Assembly (NCBI GenBank): GCA_030549775.1
Contig: CM060177.1
Location: 52,389,138-52,453,137, forward strand
Direction: 5' to 3'
Length of the DNA stretch: 64,000 bases
Source: Tamarix chinensis
Lineage: Eukaryota; Streptophyta; Magnoliopsida; Caryophyllales; Tamaricaceae
Part shown: positions 47,295-59,006 of the stretch, in pieces
Position numbering within the stretch: the stretch's first letter is position 1
Layout of the letters: each line of letters begins with the position of its first letter
Notes under the pieces: generated by a model
The model's input: only the letters and a program-made list of their open reading frames with translations
Told to the model about the DNA's origin: nothing
Databases searched by the model: none
Position numbers and translations under genes: made by a program

Positions 47295-48070
47295 TCAATG
47301 TGTATGAACATCACCTTCTTGTAAATATGTAACATACCTACGAGAATAACTTGAATGTTTTTCAATGTCAAGCATATTAGAATTATCAAGAATATTTAAC
47401 ATGATAGGCTCCAACATTAAGAAAGCTAAATCATCTTCCTTACCTTGAGGATTAGAATGAATATGATAATCATTATGTTCAATTTTTTCTCCTACATCAT
47501 ACTCCCCAAGTTGAGAAGAATTTGTCCTCAAATTTTCATCAGAATAATAAGGAGACAAATCACCAACATATTTCTTTGAACATAATGTATGACCAAGATC
47601 AAGGTATGCCTATCTGTTTGTGATGATAGAAGTTCAAGTTCATAAGCATTATCTCCAAACTTCCTAAGTATTTTAAATGGACCATCAGCTCTTGGTATTA
47701 GATTTTTTTTATGTAAATTGGGAAATCTCTCTTTACGTAAATGTAACCAAACTAAGTCACCAAGAGAAAACACATAAGAGTTTCTATGCTTATTTTCTTG
47801 AGCTTTATACTTGGCATTGGATTTTTCAATATTATTTTTGATTTTCTCATGAAGTAGTTGAAAAAATTTTATTCTCTCTTTAGCCTCATAGTTTTGTAAT
47901 TCACCTTTTTTCAATGGAATCATGTTAATAGGCATGTTAGAATTCACACCATACACACTAAGCATATGCCATAAATTTTTCCAAAAATAACTCATAAACT
48001 TGACATAAGCAGTATTTGGAAGGATTATATAAAAACTCATATTTTCTTTCACAAATCCTTTATCCATAAT
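47295..48070 (-). pseudogene. Element E: integrase C-terminus fused to RT start
   Basis: Reads KEIMDKGFVKENMS (start of RT), then within about 20 residues [16 protein letters not shown] (integrase core) and NSNMPINMIPLKKGELQNYE. The GPY/F-type module (GPFKILRKFGDNAYELELL, 47528-47760) and the family tail (LMLEPIMLNILDNSNML) follow. Compared with F, the stretch from the RT palm to the integrase core (roughly 1.7 kb) is absent, and a further short gap removes [10 protein letters not shown] run at 48070-48081 marks the RT-side join. Confidence 0.85.
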
Positions 48071-48086
48071 TTCTTTTTTTTTTTTG

Positions 48087-48851
48087 TTATTCCTTAGCTT
48101 CTTTTGGGTTACATCTATAAGCCGGTTTATTAGGAATAGGCATACCGGGAACAAGATCAATAGCATGTTCTATACCTCTTTTAGGTGGTAATCCAGGAGG
48201 TAAGTCATCAGGAAATACATCATTAAACTCATCAAGCAACTTAATCAAATTAGGATCTTCAAGTTGTGGTTTTTCAGGTTTAGAATCTTTAGAAACTAAA
48301 GCATAACAAATTCCTTCTTCTTTTATACATTTTTCCATAGCCTTTTCATGTAAAAATAATTTCTTTTTATCATCACTCAAGGGCATATAATCATATAAAG
48401 AAGGTGTAAGCCTATATAATTTTTTTTCCTTTTTCACCAAATATTCATTAGTTACCCCATCATGAGTTACTTTTCTATCAAATTGCCATGGTCTACCCAA
48501 AAATAAGCCACAAGCATCCATAGGTAAAACATCACATAGAACTTCATCATGATAGTCTCTAATAGAAAAAGTGATTAAAGCTCTTTTGTTTACTTTAGCT
48601 CCTTTATCCTTGTTTAACCATTGTAAAGAATAGGGTTTACGATGATTAGTAGTTTCCAAACCAAGTTTCTTAACCATAGCCTCACTAGCAACATTAGTAC
48701 ATGAACCACTATCAATTATATGTCTACAAACTATATCACCTATTTTACATTTATTTTTAAAAATCTTTTCTCTTTGAGTAGGTGTAATACTAGGTTGTAT
48801 TTGCAAGACTCTTTGAATTACAAAACATGGGTCTCCTTCTTCTTCTTCCAT
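48087..48851 (-). pseudogene. Element E protease and linker
   Basis: Open frame of 254 codons: MEEEEGDPCFVIQRVLQIQP, RHIIDSGSCTNVASEAMVKK (catalytic DSG intact), LQWLNKDKGAKVNKRALITF and MDACGLFLGRPWQFDRKVTH. It ends in the RT-linker LPPGLPPKRGIEHAIDLVPG. This is the best-kept protease in the window. It would cleave the Gag-Pol precursor. Confidence 0.88.
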
Positions 48852-48946
48852 AGTTAATATTTTATTTGGAGATTCAACTTCTAATTCATCATCACTACAT
48901 AGTTCCGTGTTTTCTATTTCATTTAACGTTAAGTCTCTTTGGTTAG

Positions 48947-50004
48947 GACAATCTCTAGAAAAATGTCCATATCCTTTACATTTGAAACATTATTTATTAG
49001 CCATTTCAACCACCTTATTTTTACCTTTTATCATCTTTTTTTATTCCTTTTATCATATGAAAATGTTGATTTAGGGGTAAAGGTGTTAGAATAGGGTTTA
49101 GTTGAAGTAGAAGCATTAGACTTAACATAGGCTTTATGGATTTAGTTTGTCTTTCAATTTTCATAGCCAATTTTATCAAGTCATCAAGAGAGTCATAAGA
49201 GTACATATCAACTTTGTCTCTTATTAACTTATTCAATCCACCTAAGTATCTAGCACATTTTTGTTCCTTTCTTTCATGAACATCACAAATAAGGGCTAGT
49301 CTTTCAAACTCTCTAGTGTATTCTTCTACACTAAATAAGCCTTGCCTTAGAGTAGTCATTTTAACATACATATCTTGTTCATACTCTATAGGCACAAATT
49401 TTTTTCTTAAGTGCCTTTTAAGTTTTTCCCAATATTTTATTTTAGACTTCTCTTGTCTTTCTCTTGTTCGTTTTAAGTTATCATACCAAATTTGAGCAAA
49501 CGTTTTGAACTTTAGAGTAGCTAATTTTCACTTTATATCATCATCATATTCTCTAAACTCAAAAATATCCTCAATCTCATGCAACCACTCAAAAAATGAT
49601 TCCACATTCAAATCACCATAAAATTCAGGAAGGTTAAGTTTAATACCTTGATCTTCATGGTGTGGATTTCTTACATGGAATGTAGGTGCTCTCATTTGGT
49701 TGCTTGAGCCAAAAGAATTTACCTCTTCTTCTCCATCTTCATGATGAGAAAAATTGGAAGGTCCACGTCCATTCTTGGCATGGTAAATCAGCTTCATTCT
49801 CCCCTCCACACTATCATGTGTGGTTTCCATTCGAAGTTGCCATGGTTTATACTTCTCTTGGTCGGCCAACTTTGCTTCCACACTTTGTAGTTGATGTTGC
49901 AATGTGTTTTGAGTTTTTAATTGGGAATCCATGCATGTGTTGAGGCTTTTGATGGACTCTACCGAGGCACGCACCTCTTCACTAGCTATGGTGAAGGTTG
50001 ACAC
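48947..50004 (-). pseudogene. Element E gag
   Basis: Reads FTIASEEVRASVESIKSLNT, then a coiled-coil-like NTLQHQLQSVEAKLADQEK and LNLPEFYGDLNVESFFEWLH. After one stop (49527) come WYDNLKRTRERQ, YEQDMYVKMTTLRQGLFSVE, EYTREFERLALICDVHERKE and YLGGLNKLIRDKVDMYSYD. The frame shifts at about 49130, and a CCHC knuckle (CFKCKGYGHFSRDC) lies at 48947-48988. The family start ATG is ATA here, so the frame at 50004 depends on a GTG. Two disruptions only: less decayed than B. Confidence 0.88.
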
Positions 50005-50791
50005 ACAACCCTACTAGTTACACACAATATATCTTCCACAAGTGTAGGTGATCGATGTGTAAAAAATATCAAACACTACCTATAGTCTTTATCTAGGCAC
50101 AATGGAGATATTTTAGCCCCAATAATAGGCACTGCACACAGGTACACACAAACAATGAAAGGTTAGTAATAATAGATGTGAAATTGATTCATATAAAATC
50201 ATAGAACATGTTTCTGTGTTTTCAACAATAGCTTGTCTTCTAGTGGGAGATTCGTGTTGAAGTCTTCATAGCAAATGTATAGGAGATCCAGAGGTACATT
50301 ATGGACTAATTTATTGAGAGAAATTAATGATAAATGAATCGAATATAGGGATTGCAAGTTCCAGGTCAATCTCAGGCGATAAGGAGCTGTCCAGGGTGTT
50401 GAACACTTTGGTGCGTTTCTGCTTGCTTGCACGAAGAGAAAATGAAAGGGGTTGTCATAAACTTGATCACACACTAATAGAGAGTAGAATACAATAGAAA
50501 TTAAGTGCTGGAGAGACACACACGAGCATTGCAAACAGACAAACCAAACTGGTGCTGCTAGAATTTCAAACTCTGTTAGTATTTTTATGTGGAAAGTTGA
50601 GGGAAAATGCAACAAGATCCTTGAAATATTAGAAGAACTTCGAGGAAGAAATTAAATAAAAATTAAATAAGTTCATCAAGAATCAATAATTAAAAGAAAT
50701 GGTGGAGTAGCCGTGGAGTTCTTGGTAAAAGAACACAACGCAATTTTAGGTCAACAGAAATCACTAGTTGTATCAGCTTCGAACAAATGAA
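50005..50791 (-). other. Leader of element E
   Basis: Untranslated region between primer site and gag. The 138-codon frame at 50199-50615 resembles the leader frame at 1020-1487 of copy B only loosely. No motif recognised. Confidence 0.5.
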
Positions 50792-50803
50792 GCTTTGATA
50801 CCA
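50792..50803 (-). other. Primer binding site of element E
   Basis: TGGTATCAAAGC on the minus strand, one mismatch to the initiator-Met type TGGTATCAGAGC, beside the LTR end CACATCA. Confidence 0.85.
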
Positions 50804-50807
50804 AAAA

Positions 50808-51109
50808 TGATGTGGTTTTTATCAAAGTAACAAAAGGTTGGATCAAAATTTGTATTAGAAACTTTAAACCACGATCTAATGCAAAAGAAATAAAGTGAAT
50901 TGGTGGATTATAGTCAAAGAAATTGAAGATACAAGTTGAAGGTGTATTCGGCAGATTTGAAGAACTTCAAAGGTGTCGAATGAAGGATAGCTTTGGGGAA
51001 GGATTATCCCGGATTTCCCTTGCTCAATGTAGAACCAAAAGGGAGTATTAGACTTTAGCTATCTTTCTCAAAGTTTGATTAAAATTCTTATTCAATATCT
51101 GCATACAAA
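50808..51109 (-). repeat. 5' LTR remnant of element E
   Basis: Matches 46636-46937 of the 3' LTR (about 300 bases of R/U5) and then stops at GCATACAAAT, where F's LTR text begins. Confidence 0.85.
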
Positions 51110-51278
51110 TTCGAGCCTTTGAATGATTTGTATCATTCAAAGTAACCAGCGACACATCTACATACGCATCGAGTATAACCTGTATTAAACCAACATTCCT
51201 TCCTTCAACTTCCAGTGTTGATCGGCACAATCAAAGTAGAATAGATCATGCACTTTTTATACACCTTGATCTAGATCA
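51110..51278 (+). repeat. 5' LTR remnant of element F
   Basis: Matches 57293-57461 of the 3' LTR (ATTCGAGCCTTTGAATGATT...ends ATCA), so only the last 169 bases of U5 survive. Confidence 0.85.
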
Positions 51279-51283
51279 ACTTT

Positions 51284-51295
51284 TGGTATATAAGC
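51284..51295 (+). other. Primer binding site of element F
   Basis: TGGTATATAAGC, a diverged initiator-Met type site, five bases after the LTR end. Confidence 0.7.
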
Positions 51296-52303
51296 TTAGA
51301 TTTGCCTTGAATTCTGTTGACCAACAAGCCATCCTATAGTGAGGTGGCGTAGGCGTGACTTCTTTTCAACAATAACCCACCAAAAGGTTTTTTCTTCATC
51401 AATTTCGTGTACCCTCTTGCTCTTATTGAATCTTCAAGATCAATCTTGGTTGAAGGTTGAAGTTCTTGCACCATTCTTATTGAAGTTCTTTAAATCTCCA
51501 ACAAGAGAATGACTTCTTCTTCAGCAATAGTCTTTGACATCTCCTTCATTCCACATAAAATAACTCGACATTCTCTTGCACTTCTTCCCCGTTGATCCTT
51601 TTCACCTTATAGCATTTCATTTCTCTACTATCTTCTGACGTCTCTACATCTTTGTCTATCCTTTTCTTTGATTGTTTTTAGCATCATAATCTCCCATTTC
51701 CTTTCCTTTGTGTCTACACCTAAGATACATGTAAGTTTTATTAATCCCCAGCCATAACCTCGACTTCTTCCAATCCTTTTCTTCCCCTTTCCTTTCTCCA
51801 TGTGTTCAATTGGTTATCATCCCATCTCTATTTCTCCAAGTACCAAGTTTGGTAGGATAAACACCCGGCACCCCTAGTACCATATAGACAGGTTCGAAGG
51901 TTTTAAAATTTGTGCCTCGGTTTAGTCCATTTCCTCTCCAATTCCAATCCATAATCTTCTTATTTTTCTTCTTTAAATCTTATATGGTGCATGGCAATAA
52001 AATCTTCAACTTGAAGATCTCAATTCCTTGAAGAAAGTCGACGACCTTCTTGTTATTTTATGTGATTGATTATTTGTCATAAAGAAGACCAACCTTCCAG
52101 CTAGCTTTCTCCCTACATGCAGGCTGTGATATTTTGGCTACATTTCCTTCCATTTGTGCGTGATCAAGACAATAGGTAGTGATCCCCAAATCGCTTGTAA
52201 GTTGGCAAAATATTTTTGTTTTGTTTGGTTATAGGGAAATTCCAGCATATACACATTTGTAGTAATTCTTTTGTGCAAAGAAAGAAGTGTGTCATCCTTC
52301 ACT
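51296..52303 (+). other. Leader of element F
   Basis: About 1 kb, pyrimidine-rich in part. No coding motif. It precedes the gag ATG at 52304. Confidence 0.55.
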
Positions 52304-53443
52304 ATGGCGAGTGAAGAGGTTCGTGCCTTGGTAGAGTCTATCAAGATTCTAACCACATGAATTGATGCTCAACTACATAATCAAACAATACTTCAACAAC
52401 AACTACAAAGTGTGGAATCTAAACTAGCCGATCAAGAGGCGCATCGACCATGGGAAAATCGCATGGAGACCACACACGATAGTGTGGAAAGGGAAAATGA
52501 AGCATACATTCCATGCAAAAGGTGGACGTGGATATTAAAAAATGCATCACAATCAATATGGAGAGGATGAGATGAGTTCTTTTGGCTCAAGCAACCAAAG
52601 AAGACAACATACATTCCAAGTAAGACATGCTTACAATAAAGATCAAGGTATTAAACTTGACCTTCCTGAATTTTTTGGTGATTTGAATGTGGAATTATTC
52701 TTTGAGTGGTAGCATGAAATTGAAGCTATATTTGAATTTAAAGAGTATGATGATGAGAGGAAATGCAATCTAGCTACTCTTAAGTTCAAAAATTTTGCTA
52801 GAATTTGGTATGATAACTTAAAAAGAACAAGAGAAAGACAAGAGAAGTCAAAAATAAAATCTTGGCAAAAACTTAGGAAACACCTAAGAAAAAAAATTTG
52901 TGCCTAGAGAGTATGAGCAAGATATATATGTGAAAATGACAACTCTAAGGCAAGGCTTATTTAGTGTAGAAGAATACACTAGAGAATTTGAAAAACTAGC
53001 ACTTATTTGTGATGTTCAAGAGAAAAAAGAACAAAAATGTGCTAAATACTTAGGTGGCTTGAATATCTTGATAAGAGATAAAGTTGACATGCATTTTTAT
53101 GATTCTCTTGATGACTTAGTTAAGTTGGCTTTAAAATTTGAAAGATAAACTAAATTAACCAAAGCCTATCTTATTTCTAATGTTTCAACTTCAACTAAAC
53201 CCTATTCTAACACCTTTAAACCTAAATCAAAATCTTCATATGATAAAAAGAATAATCAAGATGATAAAGGTAAAAATAAGGCTGTTGAAATGGAAAATAA
53301 ATAATGTTTTAAATGTAAAGGATATTGACACTTTGCTAGAGAATGTCCTAACCAACGAGCCTTAACCTTGAATGAAATAGAAAATATGGAACCATGTAGT
53401 GATGATGAGAATTTAGAAATTGAATCTCCTAATGAAATCTGAA
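52304..53443 (+). pseudogene. Element F gag
   Basis: MASEEVRALVESIKILTT, then an early stop (52358). The text resumes with TLQQQLQSVESKLADQE, LDLPEFFGDLNVELFFEW and WYDNLKRTRERQEKSK. At 52900-53148 it reads YEQDIYVKMTTLRQGLFSVE, EYTREFEKLALICDVQEKKE and YLGGLNILIRDKVDM. The knuckle at 53305-53346 reads CFKCKGY*HFAREC, with the central Gly replaced by a stop. It is a capsid pseudogene of the same family as B and E. Confidence 0.88.
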
Positions 53444-53445
53444 CC

Positions 53446-54030
53446 ATGGATGAGGAAGAAGGAGATCCATGTTTTGTAATTCAAAGAGTGTTACAAATCC
53501 AACCTAATATTACACCTACTCAAAGAGAGAAAATTTTTAAGACTAAGTGTAAAATAGGTGACATGGTTTGTAGACTCATTATTTATAGTGGTTCATGTAC
53601 AAATGTTGCTAGCGAAGCAATGGTTGAGAAACTTGGTTTAGAGACTACTAATCATCCTAAACCCTATTCTTTACAATGGCTAAACAAAGACAAAGGAGCT
53701 AAAGTAAACAAAAGAACCTTAATCACATTTTCCATTAGAGATTACCTTGATGAAGTTCTATGTGATGTTTTGCCTATGGATGCTTGTGGATTACATTTAG
53801 GAAGACCATGGCAATATGATAGAAAAGCAACTCATGATGGAGTAACTAATGAATATGTGGTGAAAAAAGAAAAGCAATCATATAGACTGACACCTTCTTT
53901 ATGTGATCATATGCCTTTGGGTGATGAAAAAAAGTGATTATTTTTACATGAAAAGGCTATGGAAAAATGCATAGAAGAAGAAGGAATTTTTTATGCTTTA
54001 GTTTCTAAAGATTCTAAACCTGAGAAGTAA
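53446..54030 (+). pseudogene. Element F protease (catalytic Asp lost)
   Basis: MDEEEGDPCFVIQRVLQIQP, then RLIIYSGSCTNVASEAM: the family's IIDSG is IIYSG, so the catalytic Asp is Tyr. It continues LQWLNKDKGAKVNKRTLITF and MDACGLHLGRPWQYDRK. Stops occur at 53936 and 54029. Confidence 0.88.
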
Positions 54031-54962
54031 CAAATTGAGAATCCTAATCTAATTAAGCTACTTGATGAATATAATGATGTATTTCCTAATGATTTACCTC
54101 TCTGATTACCACCTAAAAGAGGTATAGAATATACCATTGATCTTGTTCTTGGAATGTCACTCCCAAATAAACCTGCTTATAGATGTGACCCAGAGGAAGC
54201 TAAGGAAGTAAGAAAACAAATCCAATAGCTTATAGATAAAGGATTTGTGAGAGAAAGTATGAGTCCTTGTAGTGGTCCTACTTTACTAGTGCCTAAAAAA
54301 GATGGTACTTGGCGTATGTGTATAGATTCTAGGGTAGTGACTAACATTACTATCAAATATTATTTTCCTATGCCTAGGTTAGATGATATGCTTGATGAAC
54401 TTTGTGGTGCGCAATTATTTTCCAAAATTGGTTTGAGAAGTGGTTATAATCAATTAAGGATTAGAGATGGAGATGAGTAGAAAAACTACTTTTAAAACTA
54501 AATATGGTCTGTATGAGTGGATGGTTATGACTTTTGGGTTATGTAATGCACCTAGCTCATTTATGAGACTTATGAATGAAGTTCTCCGACCTTTCCTTGG
54601 TGATTTCATTGTTGTATATTTGGATGACATTCTTGTGTATAGCAAAAATGGTTATGATCACCTAGTGCATTTGAGGAAATTGTTTGATAAGCTAAGGAAA
54701 GCTAAACTATATGGAAAACTTGAGAAATGTGATTTTATGCTTCCAAGTGTAGTTTTCCTAGGCTATATTATTAGTGTAGAGGGTATTAATGTAGATCCTA
54801 ATAAGATTAGAGCTATAAAAGAATGGCCTATCCCTAAAAATGTTCATGATGTTAGACGTTTCCATGGATTATCTAGCTTCTATAGAAGATTCATTAAGGA
54901 TTTTTCTACTATAGGTACACCTATTACTCAACCCATGAAAAAGGGTGAATTTTATTGGGGAT
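54031..54962 (+). pseudogene. Element F reverse transcriptase
   Basis: [54 protein letters not shown] and [15 protein letters not shown] (FSKID in others, so this Asp is Gly). After a frameshift at about 54478 come [40 protein letters not shown] (YLDD kept), [20 protein letters not shown] and [16 protein letters not shown]. The motif-A Asp change and the frameshift inactivate it. Confidence 0.9.
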
Positions 54963-55425
54963 AAGAAGCTACTCAAGCCTTCAAAACCCTCAAGAATAAA
55001 TATTGTAATGCCCCTATTCTATCCTTACCCAATTTTAATCTTCTTTTTGAAGTAACTTGTGATGCTAGTGGAGTTGGAATAGGAGTACTTTCCTAGGAGA
55101 AGAAACCTATAGCATTCTTCTCTGAAAAGTTGAATGGAGCCAAACTGAACTATTCAACTTATGACATGGAATTCCTTGCCATTTTACGAGTCTAGAGACA
55201 TGAAGTCATTATTTGAGACTAAAACCCTTTGTGTTAAATTTGGATCATGAAAGTTTAAAATACTTACATAGTCAAAAGCAAGTTAATCCGAGACATGCAA
55301 AGTGGGTGAGTTTCTTACAATCCTTTGTGTTTTCTTTCAAACATTCAGATGGAAAGAAAATGTAGTTGCCGATGCTCTTTCTCATAGATCTACATTGCTT
55401 GTTATGATGGATGCAAAAATCTTAG
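54963..55425 (+). pseudogene. Element F RNase H
   Basis: [51 protein letters not shown] and NVVADALSHRSTLLV (from a shifted frame). Stops and one-base shifts near 54962, 55097 and 55190 break it. D of DASG is present. Confidence 0.85.
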
Positions 55426-56300
55426 GTTTCGAAATGTTAAAAGAATTGTATCCTAAAGATGACGATTTTAAGGATATTTTTAGTGCATGTAAAAAGAGTG
55501 GATACCATAGTATTTATGTCATACAAGATGGATTTTTGTTTAGACTAAATAAACATTGTACTCCTAGATCTAGTATTCGAGACTTACTGATTAAGGAAAT
55601 ACATGAAGGTAGCATTACAAGACATTTTGGTATACATAAGACTATGGAATTGTTATAAGAAAATTTCTATTGGCACGAACGTTAAACATGTACAAGCCAT
55701 GATAAGTAGATATTCTACATGTCAAAAATGTAAGAGTTACTTTCAAAAAGGCTTATACACACCTTTACTAGTTCCTAATAAACCATGGGAAGGAGTTAGC
55801 ATGGACTTTATCCTAAGGTTACCAAGAACAAAATGTGGTAAAGGTTCTATTCTTGTGGTGGTAGATAGATTTCCTAAAATGGCTCATTTTATTCCATGTA
55901 ATAAAACCAATGATGCCACGCATGTTGCTGACTTGTATTTTAGAGAGATTGTTAAACATCATAGTGTGCCTAAAAGCATAGTCTCAGATCGGGATGTCAA
56001 GTTTATGAGTTATTTTTGGAAAAATTTACTTCACATCATCCACAAACCGATGGTCAAACTAAAGTAACTAATAGAACTCTTGGTACATTATTAAGAGGTT
56101 TAGTTAATAAAAGTACTAAAGATTGGGATGTTAAGTTAGCTCATGCAGAGTTTTCTTATAATCGTAGTCCATCTAGTACTACTCAAACTAGTCCATTTGA
56201 GGTGGTGTATGGAGTGAACCCACACATGCCTATCAACATGATTCCTTTGAAAAAAGGTGAATTATAAAACTATGAAGCCTAAGATAGAGTAAGATTTTTT
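55426..56300 (+). pseudogene. Element F integrase (catalytic Glu changed)
   Basis: N-terminal zinc site [18 protein letters not shown], with CQKCKSYF after a shift. Core: [36 protein letters not shown] and [18 protein letters not shown]. Then, after a roughly 20-residue gap and a shift, [20 protein letters not shown]. Family members have GQTE at the D,D-35-E glutamate, so it is Lys here. VYGVNPHMPINMIPLKKGEL follows. It would insert cDNA into the genome; this copy cannot. Confidence 0.88.
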
Positions 56301-56837
56301 CAATAGCTTCATGAAAAAATCAAAACTAACATTGAAAAAGCTAATGCCAAGTATAAAGCTCAACCAAATAAGCATAGAAACCCACATGTGTTTCCTCCTG
56401 GTGACTTAGTTTGGTTACATTTGCATAAAGAAAGATTTCCAAATTTACATAAAAATAAACTAATGCTAAGTGCTAATGGTCCTTTTAAAATACTAAGAAA
56501 GTTTGGGGATAATGTTTATGAACTTGAACTTCTAGATCATTATGGTGAAATTTCAAGAACTTTTAATGTTGGTGATTTATCTCCTTATTATACTAATAAA
56601 AATTTGAGGGTAAATTCTTCTCAGCTTGGGGAGAATGATTCAGGAGCATCGAATGATTCTCATATTCCTATTGATTCTCAAGGTAAGGAAGAATTAAATT
56701 TCTTATTATTGGAGCCAATCATATTAAATATTCTTGATAATATGTCTATGCTTGGTATTGAAAACAATTCCAAATATTCTTGTAGGTATGTTACATATTT
56801 GCAAGGAGAAGATGTTAACACACCAAACAAGACTTAA
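56301..56837 (+). pseudogene. Element F integrase C-terminus and tail
   Basis: GDLVWLHLHKERFPNLHKN, GPFKILRKFGDNVYELELLD (GPY/F module), ISRTFNVGDLSPYYTNKNLR and VNSSQLGENDSG. It ends in the family tail LLLEPIILNILDNMSMLGIE with a TAA at 56835. This 149-codon piece is open. No chromodomain aromatic cage is seen. Confidence 0.88.
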
Positions 56838-56892
56838 AGTGTAAGCATACAAGGCTATGGTATACATGGGATGACACTACAACAAGATATGG

Positions 56893-57461
56893 TGATGATT
56901 ATCATTAGTTATATTAAACTTGTTGTAAACCCTAAGTGTATTTTATGTAAGCTAGGGTTTTGATGTAATTTCATGTATGTACCATAGTTGATTGTGTGGC
57001 TTTGTAATGTTACTCATTAATACCATTTAGATGATGATATTATGAATAATCTTAGGTATTATATGGGCTTAATTCAAGTGAGTTAAATGGGCTTGAATTA
57101 AGAAGGGAAATCGGCCGGTTTAAGGCTTTGTAGTCTTCGGTCTCCCTCCCCTATAAAAGCTTAACTTGTACACGCATAATGTAGAATGGAATATAGAATT
57201 TTTTGAACACCAAATTTACACAGATAGGCTTGTGTTTATCCTCTCTTTCAAGTCTCTTTCGATCAAGGAAAACCCGGGTTTATCCTTCTTCATTCGAGCC
57301 TTTGAATGATTTGTATCATTCAAAGTAACCAGTGACACATCTACATACACATCGAGTATAACCTACATTAAACCAATTTTCCTTCCTTCAACTTCTAGCG
57401 TTGATCGACACAATCAAAGTAGAATAGATCTTGCACTTCTTCTCCGCCTTGATCCAAATCA
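56893..57461 (+). repeat. 3' LTR of element F (569 bp)
   Basis: TGATGATTATC...CCAAATCA. A TATA box (TATAAAAG) is at 57152-57159. Left of it, GATATGG is the short purine-rich tract. Right flank ATAAC; its partner at the left end was lost with the 5' LTR. Confidence 0.85.
57152..57159 (+). promoter_or_regulatory. TATA box in F 3' LTR
   Basis: TATAAAAG preceded by CTCCCTCCCC, at the position equivalent to the TATA boxes of the A/B and E LTRs. Confidence 0.6.
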
Positions 57462-59006
57462 ATAACACAATGCATATAAGCCACAAATTGGGCGTTTAAA
57501 GGTGACATTAAAGATAATGACTTAAGGAACCATAACATTATCATTTTGATCCATATTAAATTATGGTTAAGCATGATTGAAATCATAACAAATTTTTTTT
57601 AATTAAAAGGAAAAAAATATAGATATAAGATAATAGTAGAAAGAAAATTAATAAGAAAGAAAAAGAAGGATAATTAAGGAGGTGCAGTCAATTAGTTACT
57701 TAGACTAGTCAACTAATTTTGTTGTATAAAACGTGAGAAAACAACACATAGCAAAACCATTCAGTTGGTTGGTCCAACAAATCAACTATTTATAGGAACC
57801 AATAGAGGGTTTAGCCAAACCTATTGATTGGTATATGTAAAGACTAAACCACTTGGGTCACAAGAAAACTAGTTAATGGGATTGACATCCCGATCTATTT
57901 CTAGGCAACTAATGGATGATTTATGGCATTTCAGTTGAATAGTCTAGGCTAAAGAACACCTAGATGTGCGAAGCAAACAAGAACATAATTACCAACATTT
58001 TTAGATTAATCCTATGATGCTTCTATTTTTATAACATATATAAAGACATAATCCACATAAATCATTATCGGAATCATTACTTAACAAGATCATGCTTCAT
58101 TTTCACAAAATTGTAGCATAACATAAAAAATAATTAAACATTCTTTAAAAGCTTGATAAATAAAAATAGGGTAACATGATTAAATCCAATAACTAAACAT
58201 AATACTTATATATCACAAAATACATTGGGAACATAAAATCTCACCAAACAACGCAAGACCTCATTCATATTACATATAAGGATGCCTTACCAATAAGTAA
58301 TTTTTCTAGAATAAAATACTCCTAAATTGATTGTACTTATCAAGATATATATTTTTTAAGAGAATCAAGAATCAAGACCATTAAAACACCTTTTCAAAAC
58401 TTAGCAAAAACAAAATTACAAGAATAAAGGGAAAAAACTTGCATAGTAGAACCTTTTCTCATACTTGCAATAAGAGAGAGAAAACTAAGATCTTCAACCT
58501 TTCTAAAAACCTTAATCCTTCTTTACTTGAGAGAACCAAGGGAGAGTTAAATCTTATATTAGGAGAAGAAGAAACGTGAAATCCACTACAGAATGATGAA
58601 ATTATAAGCAACCTCAATTTTATCAATAGAGAAGAAAAGGGGAGAAAAGTGTAGAGTGCCCACTACTTAGGAATTTTTCACAAAGAAAATGGGAGAGAAT
58701 GAGATAGTATAGAAGGCAATGAGTGAAATGAATCTAGAATGGAGTTTAAGGAGTAAAAGTGCTTAGTTGTGTGTGGGCAATGAATGTGTAAGAGAGTTCA
58801 TGATGAGATAAGGGATATGGACTGTAGTTAGGAGGGATCATGGCATAGGGTTGGTAAGTTAGGAAAAGAGTGTAGGAAGTCAAATATGTAACTATGGTTG
58901 CTAGAAAAGAGAGGAAAGTAATGAATAAGGGAGAAAGTGAGGCATGCCTTAAATAGAGCTTTTGGAAAATTTTAGCTAAATAAAAATCATAGAATGATCT
59001 AAATAA
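57462..59006. other. Unassigned AT-rich DNA
   Basis: 1.5 kb without recognisable coding motif, primer site or LTR end. The stretch 57690-57960 is rich in CAACTAAT/GTTGGTTG-like words, as is 45440-45600, but I could not align them. It ends in the AATAA target copied by giant unit 4. Confidence 0.5.

Larger units (their letters stand above)
46636..51109 (-). mobile_element. Gypsy element E, internally deleted, 5' LTR cut
   Basis: Minus-strand element of the A/B/F family. The complete 3' LTR is at 46636-47224, pol tail and gag-protease at 47295-50004, leader and primer site at 50005-50803, and a 5' LTR remnant at 50808-51109. RT, RNase H and most of integrase are missing. The 5' LTR stops at 51109, where F begins, so U3 of the 5' LTR is lost. 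Confidence 0.88.
51110..57461 (+). mobile_element. Gypsy element F, nearly full length, 5' LTR cut
   Basis: 5' LTR remnant 51110-51278, primer site 51284-51295, gag from 52304, protease, RT, RNase H, integrase and tail to 56837, and complete 3' LTR 56893-57461 (569 bp). Domain order (protease, RT, RNase H, integrase) is that of Ty3/gypsy. The GPY/F module in the integrase C-terminus suggests a chromovirus-type lineage, but no chromodomain is visible. About ten stops and frameshifts are present. It lies head to head with E. Confidence 0.9.

Noticed and set aside
56301..56837. Chromodomain at the end of F integrase
   Set aside because: The GPY/F module is present, but the tail lacks a chromodomain-like aromatic pattern; not called.
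57690..57960. Possible repeat of the 45440-45600 region (CAACTAAT/GGTTGGT words)
   Set aside because: Shared words but no alignable run; could be part of the same element, not demonstrable by eye.
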